Shown: positions 29,866-40,844 of the stretch, in pieces
Layout of the letters: the number at the start of each line of letters is the position of its first letter
Position numbering within the stretch: the first letter of the stretch is position 1
Assembly: GCA_034401135.1 (NCBI GenBank)
Contig: JAWZSP010000003.1
Coordinates: forward strand, 2,294,001-2,358,000
DNA: 64,000 bases
Source: Volutella citrinella
Lineage: Eukaryota > Ascomycota > Sordariomycetes > Hypocreales > Nectriaceae
Reading direction: 5' to 3'
Notes under the pieces: generated by a model
Databases searched by the model: none
The model's input: only the letters and a program-made list of their open reading frames with translations
What the model was told of the DNA's origin: nothing
Translations under genes and position numbers: made by a program

Positions 29866-31738
29866 ATGTCTCAAATTACCAACAACTTCAAGCGCGGAAT
29901 TAGTCCTCAAGTCGGCAGCTCCAGGCATCGCAAGAGGAGCAGGGTCGTCTACCTCACCGAGTCACCAGGCGGCACGATGAGGGACGCAAGCCCAAGTCAT
30001 GTCAGCCGGTCAGGAGCTGAGAAACAGGACGCACCGCAGCCTTGCAACAGTCCACTGGGTGGGCACGACGACGACAGCGGCGGCTGCAACTCCTCGGCCC
30101 AGGAGAGTCTCGCGGTCGTACCGGTGACGGAGATGGCGGATAGGAGTCCCGAGGTTAGTTCCATTCGGCAACGAATATGCAAAGAAATCACCCGACAATG
30201 GCTGCAAAATACCTCCTCACCCTCCACCCGCCAACATCGTTCGCGGGGACCTATCACCATTGGAAGTGTTCAGCGTGCGGCGGATGTAGGTTTCCATGTT
30301 GATCCTCGCCTCGATTCAGAGAGGGCGTACTGCCAACCATCGGGGGCCTGTGACCAGCCCGTAATGTGTGCAAGCGAACTGATCAACATCAAATCACGGG
30401 GACGGGAATCTGCTCGCGAAGATTACAAGAAACTGGGCAAGCACATTGAAAGCAGGCGTCCTCACGTGTAGGTCTCCCCCGAAGCTCATGTTTCGAATCC
30501 AAAACTGCCCCCAATTCTAACTTGAGGCATAGCATTCGTTCGAGTGGAAGGCTCCAAGCCGTTCTTGGACTTGTCAACAGCCGCCCCTGGACCTTGAACG
30601 CTGGCTTGGGTGAGCCTTCGCCTGCCACAGCGGGACTCTCTAGCCCAGCTTCCACCGAAGTATCCCTTGGCACCGAGGGAGGCGATGCCGGCCTGTACGT
30701 GTCTCTTCATTCTCTGCTATGCCGACATGGTGGCAGGAAACTCGAACTGGAGTCAATTGCCTTCAAGAGCATCATGCGAGATATTAGGAAGGTCGAGCCA
30801 CTGGGGCCCTTGGGCTGCGCGGGCGAATGGAACAGCATCCTGAAGCAGTATTGGTCGGGCTGCATGCAAAATGAAGTTCTTCTAGACACGAAGGAGGGCA
30901 GCATCGCCATGTATGAGGTGAACGAGTGAGTGGCCCTTGGCAAGGTTGAGGAGTATTATACTGACGCGGCGATGCCATCAGGCCAGTCCCAACCGGGGAG
31001 AGGACATGGACGTGGTTGGAGATCACCAAGCCACTTGTTTCGACTACAAACAACCCGCCGCCAGAAGCAGCGGCGATGCCGGGAACGTGGCTCGTCATGG
31101 CGATTCCGTCAAAGCAAATGATGACTCTCCGGGAGGCATAGGACCCTTCCCCGAGGCCGAGTCAAGGGAATCCCATATACATCCCGACGGGGACTTGCCC
31201 AGCTAGACTGGGCGAATTTGACAGGACGAGGCTGCAGCAATACCGCCAACCCGCGGTTGCGAGGGTCCAGATGTCCTTCCTGCTCAGCAGAGACGGCACG
31301 CCCAGCTTCCAGTTCTCGACCAAGCCGATGACGATGGATGGGAAGCAAATCCCACAGGACTTCCTGTGGGTAGCCGACGCGCAGAGCTTCCCTTACGACG
31401 CGGCCCACTGGTGGAGATCCTTTTCAAGGGGCGTCGAGAGGGATCGCCTCCGCTGGCAGAGGGTCCGCATGGCCATGTCCACCTTCTGCTGCGTGCTCGA
31501 GGTCAACTCGCGGCCCGGCGCCACCTGGGTCGCCGTGCCGGCAGAGGAGAACCGGGGCACCAGCGAGGATCAGAGCGGGCAGACGGCGCAGACGGCGCAG
31601 ACGGAGTCCGGGGCAAGCCTGCGTCGGGCAGCGTTCGCGGGGAGCGGGCCGGGCTCCGGGAGGGAGCAGATGCGGATGGGCGACGGGCAGTGCCGCAGGG
31701 TGGCCTCAATGCTCCGCCACGAAGTCCGTTCCGGCTGA
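29866..31738 (+). pseudogene. Unrecognised protein gene, possibly broken by one in-frame TAG
   Basis: I do not recognise this protein. Three exons can be chained in one frame: 29866-30467, 30533-30925 and 30982-31738. They use good splice signals: GTAGGT with branch TCTAAC and acceptor CATAG, then GTGAGT with ACTGAC and CATCAG. The chain runs MSQITNNFKRG..., then a segment with RKLELESIAFKSIMRDI and EWNSILKQYWSGCM, then RTWTWLEITKPLVSTTNN and a C-terminal segment with DFLWVADAQSFPYDAAHWWR and VLEVNSRPGATWVAVP. The last part includes a short QTAQTAQT repeat. The N-terminus is polar and disordered-looking. In exon 3 the codon at 31139-31141 is TAG, with the same frame open on both sides. Either this is a nonsense mutation or a 48-nt intron (31094-31141, weak donor GTCATG, end CATAG) removes it in frame, leaving about 567 residues. 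Coding status is likely from splice-frame agreement; function is unknown. Confidence 0.5.
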
Positions 31739-32640
31739 TGGGTTTGCGGGGGAAGACGGAAGCCTAGAGTGAGGACATGGCGCAAAGGATACTGGGTGGT
31801 TTGGCTGATGCCTGATGTAATGTGGTTTGCTCAAGTAACGGCGAAAGGGCTGTTACCTACTGCGTACTAGGCACCTACTCTGTCCCCGACATTCCTACTC
31901 CGCCCAGCGCTATGTAAGGTAGCCTATAAGGTCGGCGTAGATGAGTACAGGGCTCCATCATAGCGAGTAGTTGCTTAGGTGGGTAGCCATCAAACCGAGT
32001 CGTCAGCAGAAGTGAGGAGATCATGTTTACCAAGCGTGTGAGTGATCGGACACCGAACGATGGGACAGCGGCAGCCGAAGCTAGATGGCTGAGTGATCGA
32101 GACGGTTGGTTGTGGTAGTAGTGAAACAGCCGTTGTCAGCTGATGTCCGCCTCCGGCTCGGCACTCCGGCTTCCGAAGCACGTCCGGGCGGCGCTTGGAC
32201 ACACGGACGTCCGAAAGGGCCGGCAACGCATGGAGGGATGCCGCTACTTGTGCCACCTACCCCTCGCTTCGGGACCTAAATGGTTGTTTTGATACTCGGT
32301 CTGGCACTATTACGCTGAAGAATACACACTAGAAGCAGGTTAATTGACCCGTCTGCTGACTGAGGTTGTATTACATGGGTCTATAATCAGGTGGACTCGG
32401 TTTTGGCCCCTTCCCGTGCGCCATGTGCCTGTGCACCACGTTTACTAAGAACTGCTTGTGCCTTGACCTTGTTGCCACCCCAAGCCGCCCTAACACCAGC
32501 GCAGCGTAGCCTGTTGTGCCGCCTTGGGTGGTAGCCAAGGTAGCTTCTGCGATAGTGTGGGGGACTTGCAGCTGGCGAGTGGTGATTGGCGGTGCCTGTT
32601 TCCGGTGCAGACTGGCAGACCGCGCGCAACGTAAGGGGGC

Positions 32641-32669
32641 GAAGGTCTGGGAAGGTCTGGGAAGGTCTG
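32641..32669 (+). repeat. Three tandem copies of GAAGGTCTGG (last base diverged)
   Basis: A 10-bp unit is repeated directly, and a fourth degenerate copy (GGAAGATCTGG) follows. It lies about 370 bp upstream of the CCT gamma start codon, so it may belong to the promoter. Confidence 0.85.
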
Positions 32670-32808
32670 AGGAAGATCTGGCAGCTATTGGGGGCGAAAG
32701 GGGGGCCAAGCTCCTAGCACGCACCGCACCGCACACAGAAGCGTCGGCCCAAAACAGGCAAGATCAGGCGGCAGCGGGGACGGGTTAACATTCCACCACC
32801 ACCACACA

Positions 32809-32820
32809 GCGCGCGCGCGC
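32809..32820 (+). repeat. (GC)6 alternating tract
   Basis: Twelve bases of strict GC alternation lie about 215 bp upstream of the CCT gamma ATG. Such tracts favour Z-DNA; the placement in the promoter is the only reason to note it. Confidence 0.85.
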
Positions 32821-33034
32821 GGTGAGCACTGGGTTACTGCAGCCTCCCCGCCAAAATTCCCATATCCACCACCACCGAACTTTTCTGGCCCTCGCCCCTC
32901 AACCGTTTCTTCAACCTCGACGAAATCCCCCGCCCTCACAGCCTGTTTCTGCGTCCGTTGGCCCGCGTTGCCGTTGCGTCCTGATCCCCTGCCCATACTC
33001 GAGCCCGGAAACAGCCAAAGCGACATCGCCCATC

Positions 33035-35086
33035 ATGCAGGCTCCGGTGGTGGTTATGAGTGCGTCCCCTTATCCAAGCCCTCGAGCAACCCCCCCACCC
33101 CTGCTCCCCGCTTGGGTAGCTCCGTGTCAAATCGTTGGGGAATCATCTGGTAGCTAACCACCACCACCCATTTAGACACCAACAGTGGTGAGAGGCAGAC
33201 CGGTCGGAAAGCTCAACTATCCAACATTGCTGCCGCCAAGACGTACGTATATCGTCCAATTTTCCCTGCCGTCGAACCCGAGGCCGCCCTCCCTCAGGGT
33301 CGTCGTCGCGTGCTCAAGGAGCTAACAACCACCCAGCGTCGCCGACATCATTCGATCATGCCTCGGTCCCAAGGCCATGCTAAAGATGCTGCTCGACCCC
33401 ATGGGCGGCATTGTCCTCACCAACGACGGCCACGCCATCCTGCGAGAGATTGAGGTGTCCCACCCCGCCGCCAAGAGCATGATTGAGCTCAGCCGAACAC
33501 AAGACGAGGAGGTCGGTGATGGAACCACGACCGTCATTATTCTGGGTACGCACGACCTCCCCCCTCGAAACCGCACAAGGATTCGTGTAGATGCTGACAC
33601 CTTCCCCGCTAGCCGGTGAGATCCTGGCGCAGGCTCTTCCCCAACTGGACCGAAACATCCACCCCGTCGTCATCATCTCTGCCTTCAAGCGCGCCTTGCA
33701 AGATGCCCTGAAAATCGTCGAAGATATCTCCCTGCCGATCGACGTCGACGATGACAAGGCCATGATGCAGCTCATCTCTTCGTCCATCGGTACCAAATTC
33801 GTGTCACGATGGATGGATCAGATGTGCGCTCTTGCCCTCAAGGCCGTCCGAACGGTGACGTGGGAGGCTGGCAATGGCAAGACCGAGGTCGACATCAAGC
33901 GATATGCCCGTGTGGAAAAGGTGCCCGGCGGTGAGATCGAGGACAGCCGAGTCCTCGACGGTCTGATGCTGAACAAGGACATCACCCACCCCAAGATGCG
34001 ACGGCGAATTGAGAACCCCCGCATCGTCCTTCTGGACTGCCCTCTCGAGTACAAGAAGGGCGAGTCGCAAACCAACATTGAGATTACAAAGGAGGACGAC
34101 TGGAACCGAATTCTGCAGATCGAGGAGGAGCAGGTCAAGGCTCTGTGCGAGGCCATCATCGCCGTCAAGCCTGACCTTGTCATCACCGAGAAGGGCGTTT
34201 CTGGTAAGGACGAATACCGCCCCAACCCCAAAGCTACCTCGGCTTGCGAGGCCGGCAAGATAATACGAGACTGACTGAGCGCACACAGATTTGGCCCAGC
34301 ACTACTTCATGAAGGCCAACATTACTGCCCTCCGCCGAGTGCGCAAGACTGACAACAACCGAATCGCCCGCGCCACTGGAGCCACCATCGTGAACCGCGT
34401 AGAGGACCTCCAGGATTCCGACGTCGGCACCCGATGTGGCCTGTTCGAGATTGAGAAGATTGGCGACGAGTACTTCACCTTCCTCACCAAGTGCCAAGAC
34501 CCCAAGGCGTGCACCATCCTGCTTCGAGGACCCTCCAAGGATGTGCTCAACGAGATTGAGCGAAACCTGCAAGACGCCATGGGCGTGGCCCGCAACGTCA
34601 TGTTCAACGCCACGTTGTCCCCCGGAGGCGGCGCCACAGAAATGGCCGTCTCCGTGCGCCTGAACCAGCTGGCGAAGAGCATCGAGGGTGTGCAGCAGTG
34701 GCCGTACAAGGCCGTGGCAGAGGCCCTCGAGGTCATCCCGCGAACCCTCGTCCAGAACGCCGGCAAGAGCCCCGTGCGCGTGCTGACGGACCTGCGCGCC
34801 AAGCAGGCCGAGGGCAAGAGCACTTTCGGCGTCAATGGTGACACTGGCGTGGTTGTTGACATGAAGGAGTACGGCGTGTGGGAGCCCACTGCTATCAAGC
34901 TACAGAGCATCAAGACCGCCATCGAGGTAAGTCAACCCTGGTCATGGGACACTATCAACCGCCACAGACGTGCATGCGCTAATGCTCAACGTGTAGGCTG
35001 CCTGCCTGCTGCTCCGAGTGGACGACATCTGCAGCGCCAAGAAGATGCAGGGTATCCCTGGCGTTGGAGGCGGTGGCGAGGAATAA
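33035..35086 (+). CDS. CCT3: T-complex protein 1 subunit gamma (CCT3)
   Basis: This is a subunit of the cytosolic group II chaperonin TRiC/CCT, which folds actin, tubulin and other substrates with ATP. Six exons (33035-33059, 33176-33242, 33337-33545, 33613-34203, 34289-34926 and 34997-35086) give 539 residues, the normal subunit length. The N-terminus MQAPVVVMNTNSGERQTGRK is gamma-type. Visible motifs are the nucleotide-binding LGPKAMLKMLLDPMGG and TNDGHAILREI, GDGTTTVIILAGEIL at about 91-105, the apical-domain region with LLDCPLEYKKGESQTNIE, MFNATLSPGGGATEM in the C-terminal equatorial domain, and the ending GIPGVGGGGEE. The first exon is only 25 nt. All five introns have GT-AG ends and keep frame. 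It is convergent with the PRKRIP1-like gene, about 394 bp apart. Confidence 0.97.
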
Positions 35087-35480
35087 ACTAGACGAAATAG
35101 ATGAAAGGATCAAGATCGGGGCTAGTAGGTGGCAGTAGGCAGTGGGCAGAAATGTGTGAGTGGACGTTCCTGCGCGGGCAGCGGAGGACACATGGTAGGC
35201 AGGACATTCGGGACGTTTCTTTAGATGTACGTTTTGGACCGGTCATACCCCTGTTGAAGGACCATGAAACAATAGACGAATGAACAAATCAACAAAGCTC
35301 CAGGCGGGACGAAATCTTGCGACAGGGCGCGATTCCAAGTCGGGCAGTCTGGTCTGCCGAGGTGAGGAAAATTGGGTATCATTTTGGAACAAGTCCTCGG
35401 TGGCTAAAATCTATCTCCTCCGCGATGGGGGGTTTGCTTCGGGCTCTCTACGTGACAGGTGGGGGTCTGGGGCGTTTCTT
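35087..35480. other. Convergent 3' region between CCT3 and the PRKRIP1-like gene
   Basis: About 394 bases hold both 3' UTRs. I see no gene and no clear terminator element. Confidence 0.6.
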
Positions 35481-36095
35481 CTAGTCGTCGTCGTGGATGA
35501 CGAGGCCGGCCGGCTCTGCTAAGACTTTGGGCTTGTCGCCGTTTTCCTCGGTGGCGGGCAGCGAGGGGGATACGTCGCCGGGCGTCGCCTTCTGCGCATC
35601 TCCGTCGGCGGAGGCGGTTGCGCCGGTGCCTGGGTTGGTCTGGCCCGGGGCCGGGCCCTTGCCCTTCTTGGCTTTGCGGGCCTTCATCTTTTCACGTTTC
35701 TCGCGGTTCTTCCGCGTGCGCTCGTCGTCTTTGCGGTCGCGGGCGGCCTTTTCCGAGTCGAACTCGACCTTGTCCTTCTCGCGGCGCAGGTCGGAGTCCA
35801 TCTCGCGCAGGCGCTCATACTCGCGGCGGCGGCTGGCCTTGTAGACATGGAACTCGCCGGAGCCGGCGCCGGCGCTGGATCCCTGGACGTTGGTGACGAT
35901 CTCGGGGGGCGGGGGCCGGCCGGAGCGGGAGGCGGCGTCGGCGTCTGGGATGCGGATGTGCTGGTCGGGTTTTGCGAACAGGGCGTCGACGGAGGCGGCC
36001 TGGGAGGACAGCGGGGTGAGGGCGCGCTTCTTGGTCGGGCGGTGTGACCGCGGGTCGGCCGAGGTGGGGATGGACTCGGGCCCGGGGGCGGACAT
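35481..36095 (-). CDS. PRKRIP1-like spliceosomal protein (DUF1168 family)
   Basis: The single-exon frame encodes 204 residues. The diagnostic stretch starts at about residue 81 with GEFHVYKASRRREYERLREM, continues through a charged helix rich in Lys, Arg and Glu (DLRREKDKVEFDSEKAARDRKD, then KNREKREKMKARKAKKGKG), and ends in a disordered tail closing VIHDDD. This is the PRKRIP1/DUF1168 family, whose members bind double-stranded RNA and occur in the catalytically active spliceosome as a long helix. I chose the ATG at 36095 (MSAPGPESIPTSADP) because the longer frame upstream opens only with GTG at 36155. The N-terminal half contains KKRALTPLSSQAASVDALF, a segment also expected in fungal members. 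The function is from the family; the sequence itself shows only the helix and charge pattern. Confidence 0.85.
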   Translation of the reverse strand: MSAPGPESIPTSADPRSHRPTKKRALTPLSSQAASVDALFAKPDQHIRIPDADAASRSGRPPPPEIVTNVQGSSAGAGSGEFHVYKASRRREYERLREMDSDLRREKDKVEFDSEKAARDRKDDERTRKNREKREKMKARKAKKGKGPAPGQTNPGTGATASADGDAQKATPGDVSPSLPATEENGDKPKVLAEPAGLVIHDDD

Positions 36096-37808
36096 GGCCG
36101 TCGTCGAGGAGGCTGGTGATGGGAGGTGCTTGTGATGGATGGCTTGTCCCGTCACTGTCGAGAGGGACGGGCCACGGGGGTGAATGGGGTCGATGGCCTA
36201 AGTCGCGGTTACTATGAAGTGAGTCGGAAGAGAATTCGATTTTGGGCAGCGTCTGTGAAGGCGGGCGAGAGAGGAGCACCGAATCCAAGTGGTTGATTGT
36301 TGTTGTTGTTGTTGGGATGATGGACTAGGTGAGGCGAGTGTGGCGCGAACAGAAAGAAGGACATGGGGTTTGAACTTTGGTGGTGGGTGAAGAAATGCGA
36401 CTACCGCGTAGGCGCGCGGCAATTGCGCAGTGCGTGCGCCACGGCGCCCGCCGGCACCCACACCACCCACCACCTGCCGGGGGGTTGCAACATCGGTCGC
36501 AGAAACCGCCGTGGGCATCCGGAGCTGAAAAAAATACGGGCAGGACAGGCCGCGTTGTGGTACGGCCAGGCAGGCATTTTGAACAGCCATTTTCTCGGGC
36601 ATGGCCCGAAGAGAGTCTTGCGGTGTCGGGCAGCGGGACTCCTGGAACGACCTGGTGGGGATGCACAGTAATTACTAGTAGATACAGCACATGATGGAGC
36701 AGGGGTTGGCCCCAGAAGATTTCCGAAGCTTCCACAACACGGGAACACGGCCCTCGAAGATTGATTGACGGGGTAAGTTACTGGATTCGGTCGCGTTGGG
36801 AGGCGGGATTGGCCAGCGGCAAAACGGGGACGAGCACGAGCACGAGGCAGCAGCTGGTCGCTCGACACGAGACGACACCACTGGCGCCCGCAGCTATTTC
36901 CGCAGTGGGCAGAAGCGTCGGAGGGCAGACGACAGGAAACGATGCATCATGCGATTCTGCATCTGGCAGGCCGCATACCAACCCATACATGGCCTGTGGA
37001 CGGTTCGATAGCCAGATCGCCCGATGGGGCCCTGGCCATGGGCTCATGGGGCTGGCGTCAGGGGGCGGCTGCTGATTGGCGGCAGCCTCTGGGGCAGCCC
37101 TGTCGGAGCCCACTGGAACCAAGCCACTGGCTGTGGTGCATCCGCCAGGGCCACCACTCACTGAGCGCTCCCTGCAAACATCAGTGACTGTCCCCTACAA
37201 GGTGGCGCACCACCACCACCACAGTCCACTCCTCCGTGGCCGGCCTCGCCAGCTTCCGCCCCTCCAGCCGCCGCCCGCCAGCGCTTACGGAGGGGGTCCC
37301 CTGGCCGGTTGCGGGTGGGCTCGGCCCAGGATGTGGCTCTGTCAGCGTGGCCAACGAGGGGAGCCTCGATTACACAACCTAAGCCCATCCCAACAGCAAC
37401 TTCTGCTCGAGGTGCATTTATTAGCAGCGCTCGTCTCCTGCACCTCGTTCAACAATTCGTGACCGGAGCCTCCCGTCTCTCTTCCCACAACATCACCGCC
37501 CAACCGCGAGCACCACCTATACCTGGATAGGCATATATATATACATACATAGGTGCATCTGCCGCGCTCTGCTCCACTCACGCGGCTGTTGCGTCACCTG
37601 CGACGAAACGAATCGATTATACCCACCCGCCTCCGAAGACCGCCCTGCACGCTGCCCGCACGCCGCCCTTCCTCCGTCCACCCACCCACCCGCTCGTCCG
37701 TCGTCGCCCGTCTGCCCGGCCTGCGTTACTGCTCCCCGAAACGAGGAGGTGCTTGCTGGCTCTTGAGCCCTATACCAAAACCAAACACCAGACCAGATCA
37801 GTGTCACA
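36096..37808. promoter_or_regulatory. Divergent intergenic region, PRKRIP1-like and Det1-like genes
   Basis: These 1.7 kb carry two divergent promoters. Visible are a TTG triplet repeat at 36297-36314, an (AT)n tract ending in ATACATACAT at about 37533-37550 that may serve as a TATA region, and a pyrimidine-rich leader from about 37560 to the ATG at 37809. No further gene could be supported. Confidence 0.55.
36297..36314 (+). repeat. (TTG)6 microsatellite
   Basis: Six perfect TTG triplets lie about 200 bp upstream of the PRKRIP1-like start codon, reading as CAA repeats on the transcribed minus strand. Confidence 0.85.
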
Positions 37809-39537
37809 ATGACGAAACCACGGCTCATCATCCTCGTGCGCCACGGCCAATCCGAGGGCAACAGTACGTATTGACCCTCTCCCGTCGATCCTCTGCCTCG
37901 CCTTCCGCACCAGCCAAGAGCCTCGGAGCTGACACCTCTTCAGAGAACCGTGATATCCACCAGAGCATCCCCGACCACAGGGTGAAGCTCACGCCCGAAG
38001 GCTGGAACCAGGCCCACGATGCTGGCCGTCGCCTACGAAACCTCCTCCGCCCCAACGACAGGCTGCACTTCTTCACCTCGCCCTACCGCCGCACGCGAGA
38101 GACCACAGAGGGCATTCTCGCAACCCTGACCGCCGACGACCCCGAGCCCTCGCCCTTCCCCCGTTCCAGCATCAAGGTGTACGAGGAGCCTCGCCTGCGC
38201 GAGCAGGACTTTGGCAACTTCCAGCCATGTTCCGCCGAGATGGAGCGAATGTGGCAAGAGCGTGCCGACTATGGCCACTTCTTCTACCGCATTCCCAACG
38301 GCGAGAGCGCCGCCGACGCCTACGATCGAATCAGCGGCTTCAACGAGAGCTTGTGGCGCCAATTTGGCGAGGACGACTTTGCCGACGTCTGCGTCCTGGG
38401 TATGTCTGCACCTTCTCCATGTCTTGCTAGCCCTGAACCTACACTGACGCTTGTGTGTTCCTTCTCCCAGTCACCCACGGCCTCATGTCACGTGTCTTCC
38501 TCATGAAGTGGTATCATTTCACCGTCGAGTACTTTGAGGACCTTCGAAACATTAACCACTGCGAATTTCTCATCATGCGCAAGGAAGAGAGCGGCAAGTA
38601 CCTCCTCGAAAACAATCTTCGTACCTGGTCAGAGCTGCGCCGCGAGCGAGCCTCAAAGGAGAGAGGGAAGGACAAGGACAAGGAGGACGGCAAGGACAAG
38701 GACAAGGCCGGCACCAACCTCTCACGCACCAAGACCTTCGTCGTAACTCGCCGCTGGGGTGGCTGCCCCAACGGGTGCAACCACAGCAGTCACTACGTGA
38801 AACGCGAGGACCTCGAGATTCTGCGCCAGAAAGATCATGAGAACGGTGGTCCGCCGCCCTATGGACAAAACGGACAAAACGGTTCCAACATGGCCGTCCC
38901 CTCCGCCACGAGCCCCATTGTCATCAGCCCGGGCGTCATGGTCGAAACTCGAGTCCCCCTGCACATAGCCAACGGAAACGCCAGGCAGCCGGAGGGGGTC
39001 GTCGTGCCTCTGGCAGTCGGCGTCCGGGACAACCATGACAGCTCCCCTCCGGCCGAGGAGCTCTTGTCGACGTCACCAGAACATATTCAAGCCGGCCTTG
39101 ATTCCATGCACCTCCACGTCGGCCGTGACGGTGGCGGTTCGTACTCTGGCCATAACTCTGCCGCAGACACCGACACCGACGCCTCCGAAGACGAGGCTCT
39201 CAGCCTACACCGTGTCGCATCGGTGAACGCACACCTCAAAAGCGTCAACGGCAGCGTCAATGGCCGCGCCACTGGCCTCCAGATCGACACCAATACCACG
39301 AATGACACTTCTGGTGGCGTGACCAACGGCGTCAACGGCGGCGTCAACGGCTCCGCCGACCACAGCAGGAACAAGCTTGCCTACGCTGGCGAGAACGGCG
39401 CCGGCCAGCAGATCCAAGAGCGCCGCACAAACCGCCTTGGCGATGCCTCGCCCGAGTCGACGTCGGAAGTCGAAGAGATTGACGACATTGACGAAGCAGA
39501 GAAGAATGACCGCAGCATCCAGGGCAGCGTCTATTGA
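37809..39537 (+). CDS. Det1-like histidine phosphatase (phosphoglycerate mutase superfamily)
   Basis: Three exons (37809-37863, 37944-38399 and 38471-39537) give 525 residues. The N-terminal domain (residues 5 to about 230) is a histidine-phosphatase fold: LIILVRHGQSEGN with nucleophile His12, FFTSPYRRTRET, the acidic EPRLREQDFGNFQ and VTHGLMSR with the second catalytic His173. The FQPCSAEMERMWQERADYGHFFYR segment matches the fungal Det1 (yeast YDR051C) subgroup rather than glycolytic mutases, suggesting a phosphatase linked in yeast to sterol traffic. Beyond the catalytic domain is a charged KDKDKEDGKDKDK linker, a conserved-looking block RRWGGCPNGCNHSSHYVKRE, and about 250 residues of low-complexity tail with NGVNGGVNGS repeats and a final acidic stretch. 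Substrate is unknown. Splice sites keep frame; intron lengths are 80 and 71 nt. Confidence 0.88.
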
Positions 39538-40844
39538 ACCCGGCTCTAGAGGACCCTGAAATACTCAATTTAGTTTTCTTTGGCTTTGTTAAGCAATGCG
39601 TTAATCCACGAGAAGGAGGTACTGGCTGGATGAATGGGTTGATTTCGATGCCGCCCCGGGTTGCTCTCATTTTTGGCCTCGATAACATGGGAGTGCTGGC
39701 GGACCGGGAGGGGAAGAAAAGAGTTGAGAGGAGTGCAATTTGTTTTTTTTCAGATGGACAAAAACTCGGCGCTCTTTGGTTTCCGGCGGCGGCAACGAAT
39801 TGGAGTATCAAAAACGGGTGACCAGGGAACTTGGCCATGCAGGCATGGTGGGACCTCTTATGACTTGAGGGCGTTTTTACGACTTTGTTTTTTAATTTTT
39901 CCATCTCACCAGCCTAGTCGGATCATACCCAGGGGAGAATGAATTGCCACTGATCATCTTACGGTTGCACAAGTACACGGCGATGCGTGCCTCGGTTTAC
40001 AACTGTCTTCACGGCGTTCACGACGGCATCGTCAACAGAATAGGTCAAAATTGCTGCCAGCTTGTTCCACCGCCATCTCCGTCTAGCGGACATCTATTTG
40101 AACCAGCAAAGACCCGTGTCCGTCGCCCAATTACCTAGTCCTACCATCTCGAGCTGAGAGGTGCGCCGCCAAGCTCGACCATGGCACTGCGTATGATGGA
40201 ATGAATAGCCCCGAAGAAGGGGCCCCTTGAATGGCGAACCGTAAAATACACCGCGCGTTGAACGCAACGCATGAATGAGACAGACGCAGAACTCCGTAAC
40301 CCCGTGCCTAGTTCCCGTCCCTTCTCTCCCCCCATGTCTCCCAGAAGAATGAAATTAGAAATTTCGTAGACGCAAAAGCCAGATGGTCAAACATGACACG
40401 CAGGCGAGAATGATGTAGGACAGACATCCCTCCCTCCCAGCCAGGGGAGGGAACACACAGCCCTCAAGGCCACAGTGAGGCTGTGGCTGGATAGTCTGAA
40501 TAGGTTGGGCCCGCGCTCCAAATCGTGTGGCAACCGATGGATCAAGCCCGAATCCAAATGCGTTGCGAAATGCTCCCTGGAATAAACCCAATCCTTGATG
40601 CATATGCCGATCCGAAAGATGATGAAGGGGAAAGGGTTTGAAATCGTCTCTCATATGGCCGTCATCGGTTCGTCCAATGGCGTCTAATCTATTTTTTGAA
40701 CTTTTGTTTTGAGAATTGTTGTTGTTGCTGTTGTTGATGGACGACGGCTCGTGACACTTCTCTGAAGACAAAAACTCGGGTATTGTCCCAAAGGCCATGG
40801 GCCCCGAGAGGCACGGAGCCGTCGACTGACTAGAGAGCAAGTCA
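39538..40844. other. Convergent intergenic region, Det1-like and histidine kinase genes
   Basis: About 1.3 kb between two stop codons, holding both 3' UTRs. A run of T/A near 39880-39900 and a GTT/CTG-rich stretch at about 40717-40735 are the only obvious features. The minus-strand frame at 40355-41089 overlaps the kinase C-terminus in another phase and looks like chance. Confidence 0.55.

Larger units (their letters stand above)
31739..33034. promoter_or_regulatory. Intergenic region upstream of the CCT gamma gene
   Basis: This 1.3-kb gap holds the 3' flank of the unknown gene and the CCT gamma promoter. It contains several TAGGT/ACCTA-type words (about 31850-31985), a 10-base tandem repeat at 32641-32669, an ACC repeat followed by (GC)6 at 32809-32820, and a C-rich leader before the ATG at 33035. 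No gene seen. Confidence 0.55.
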
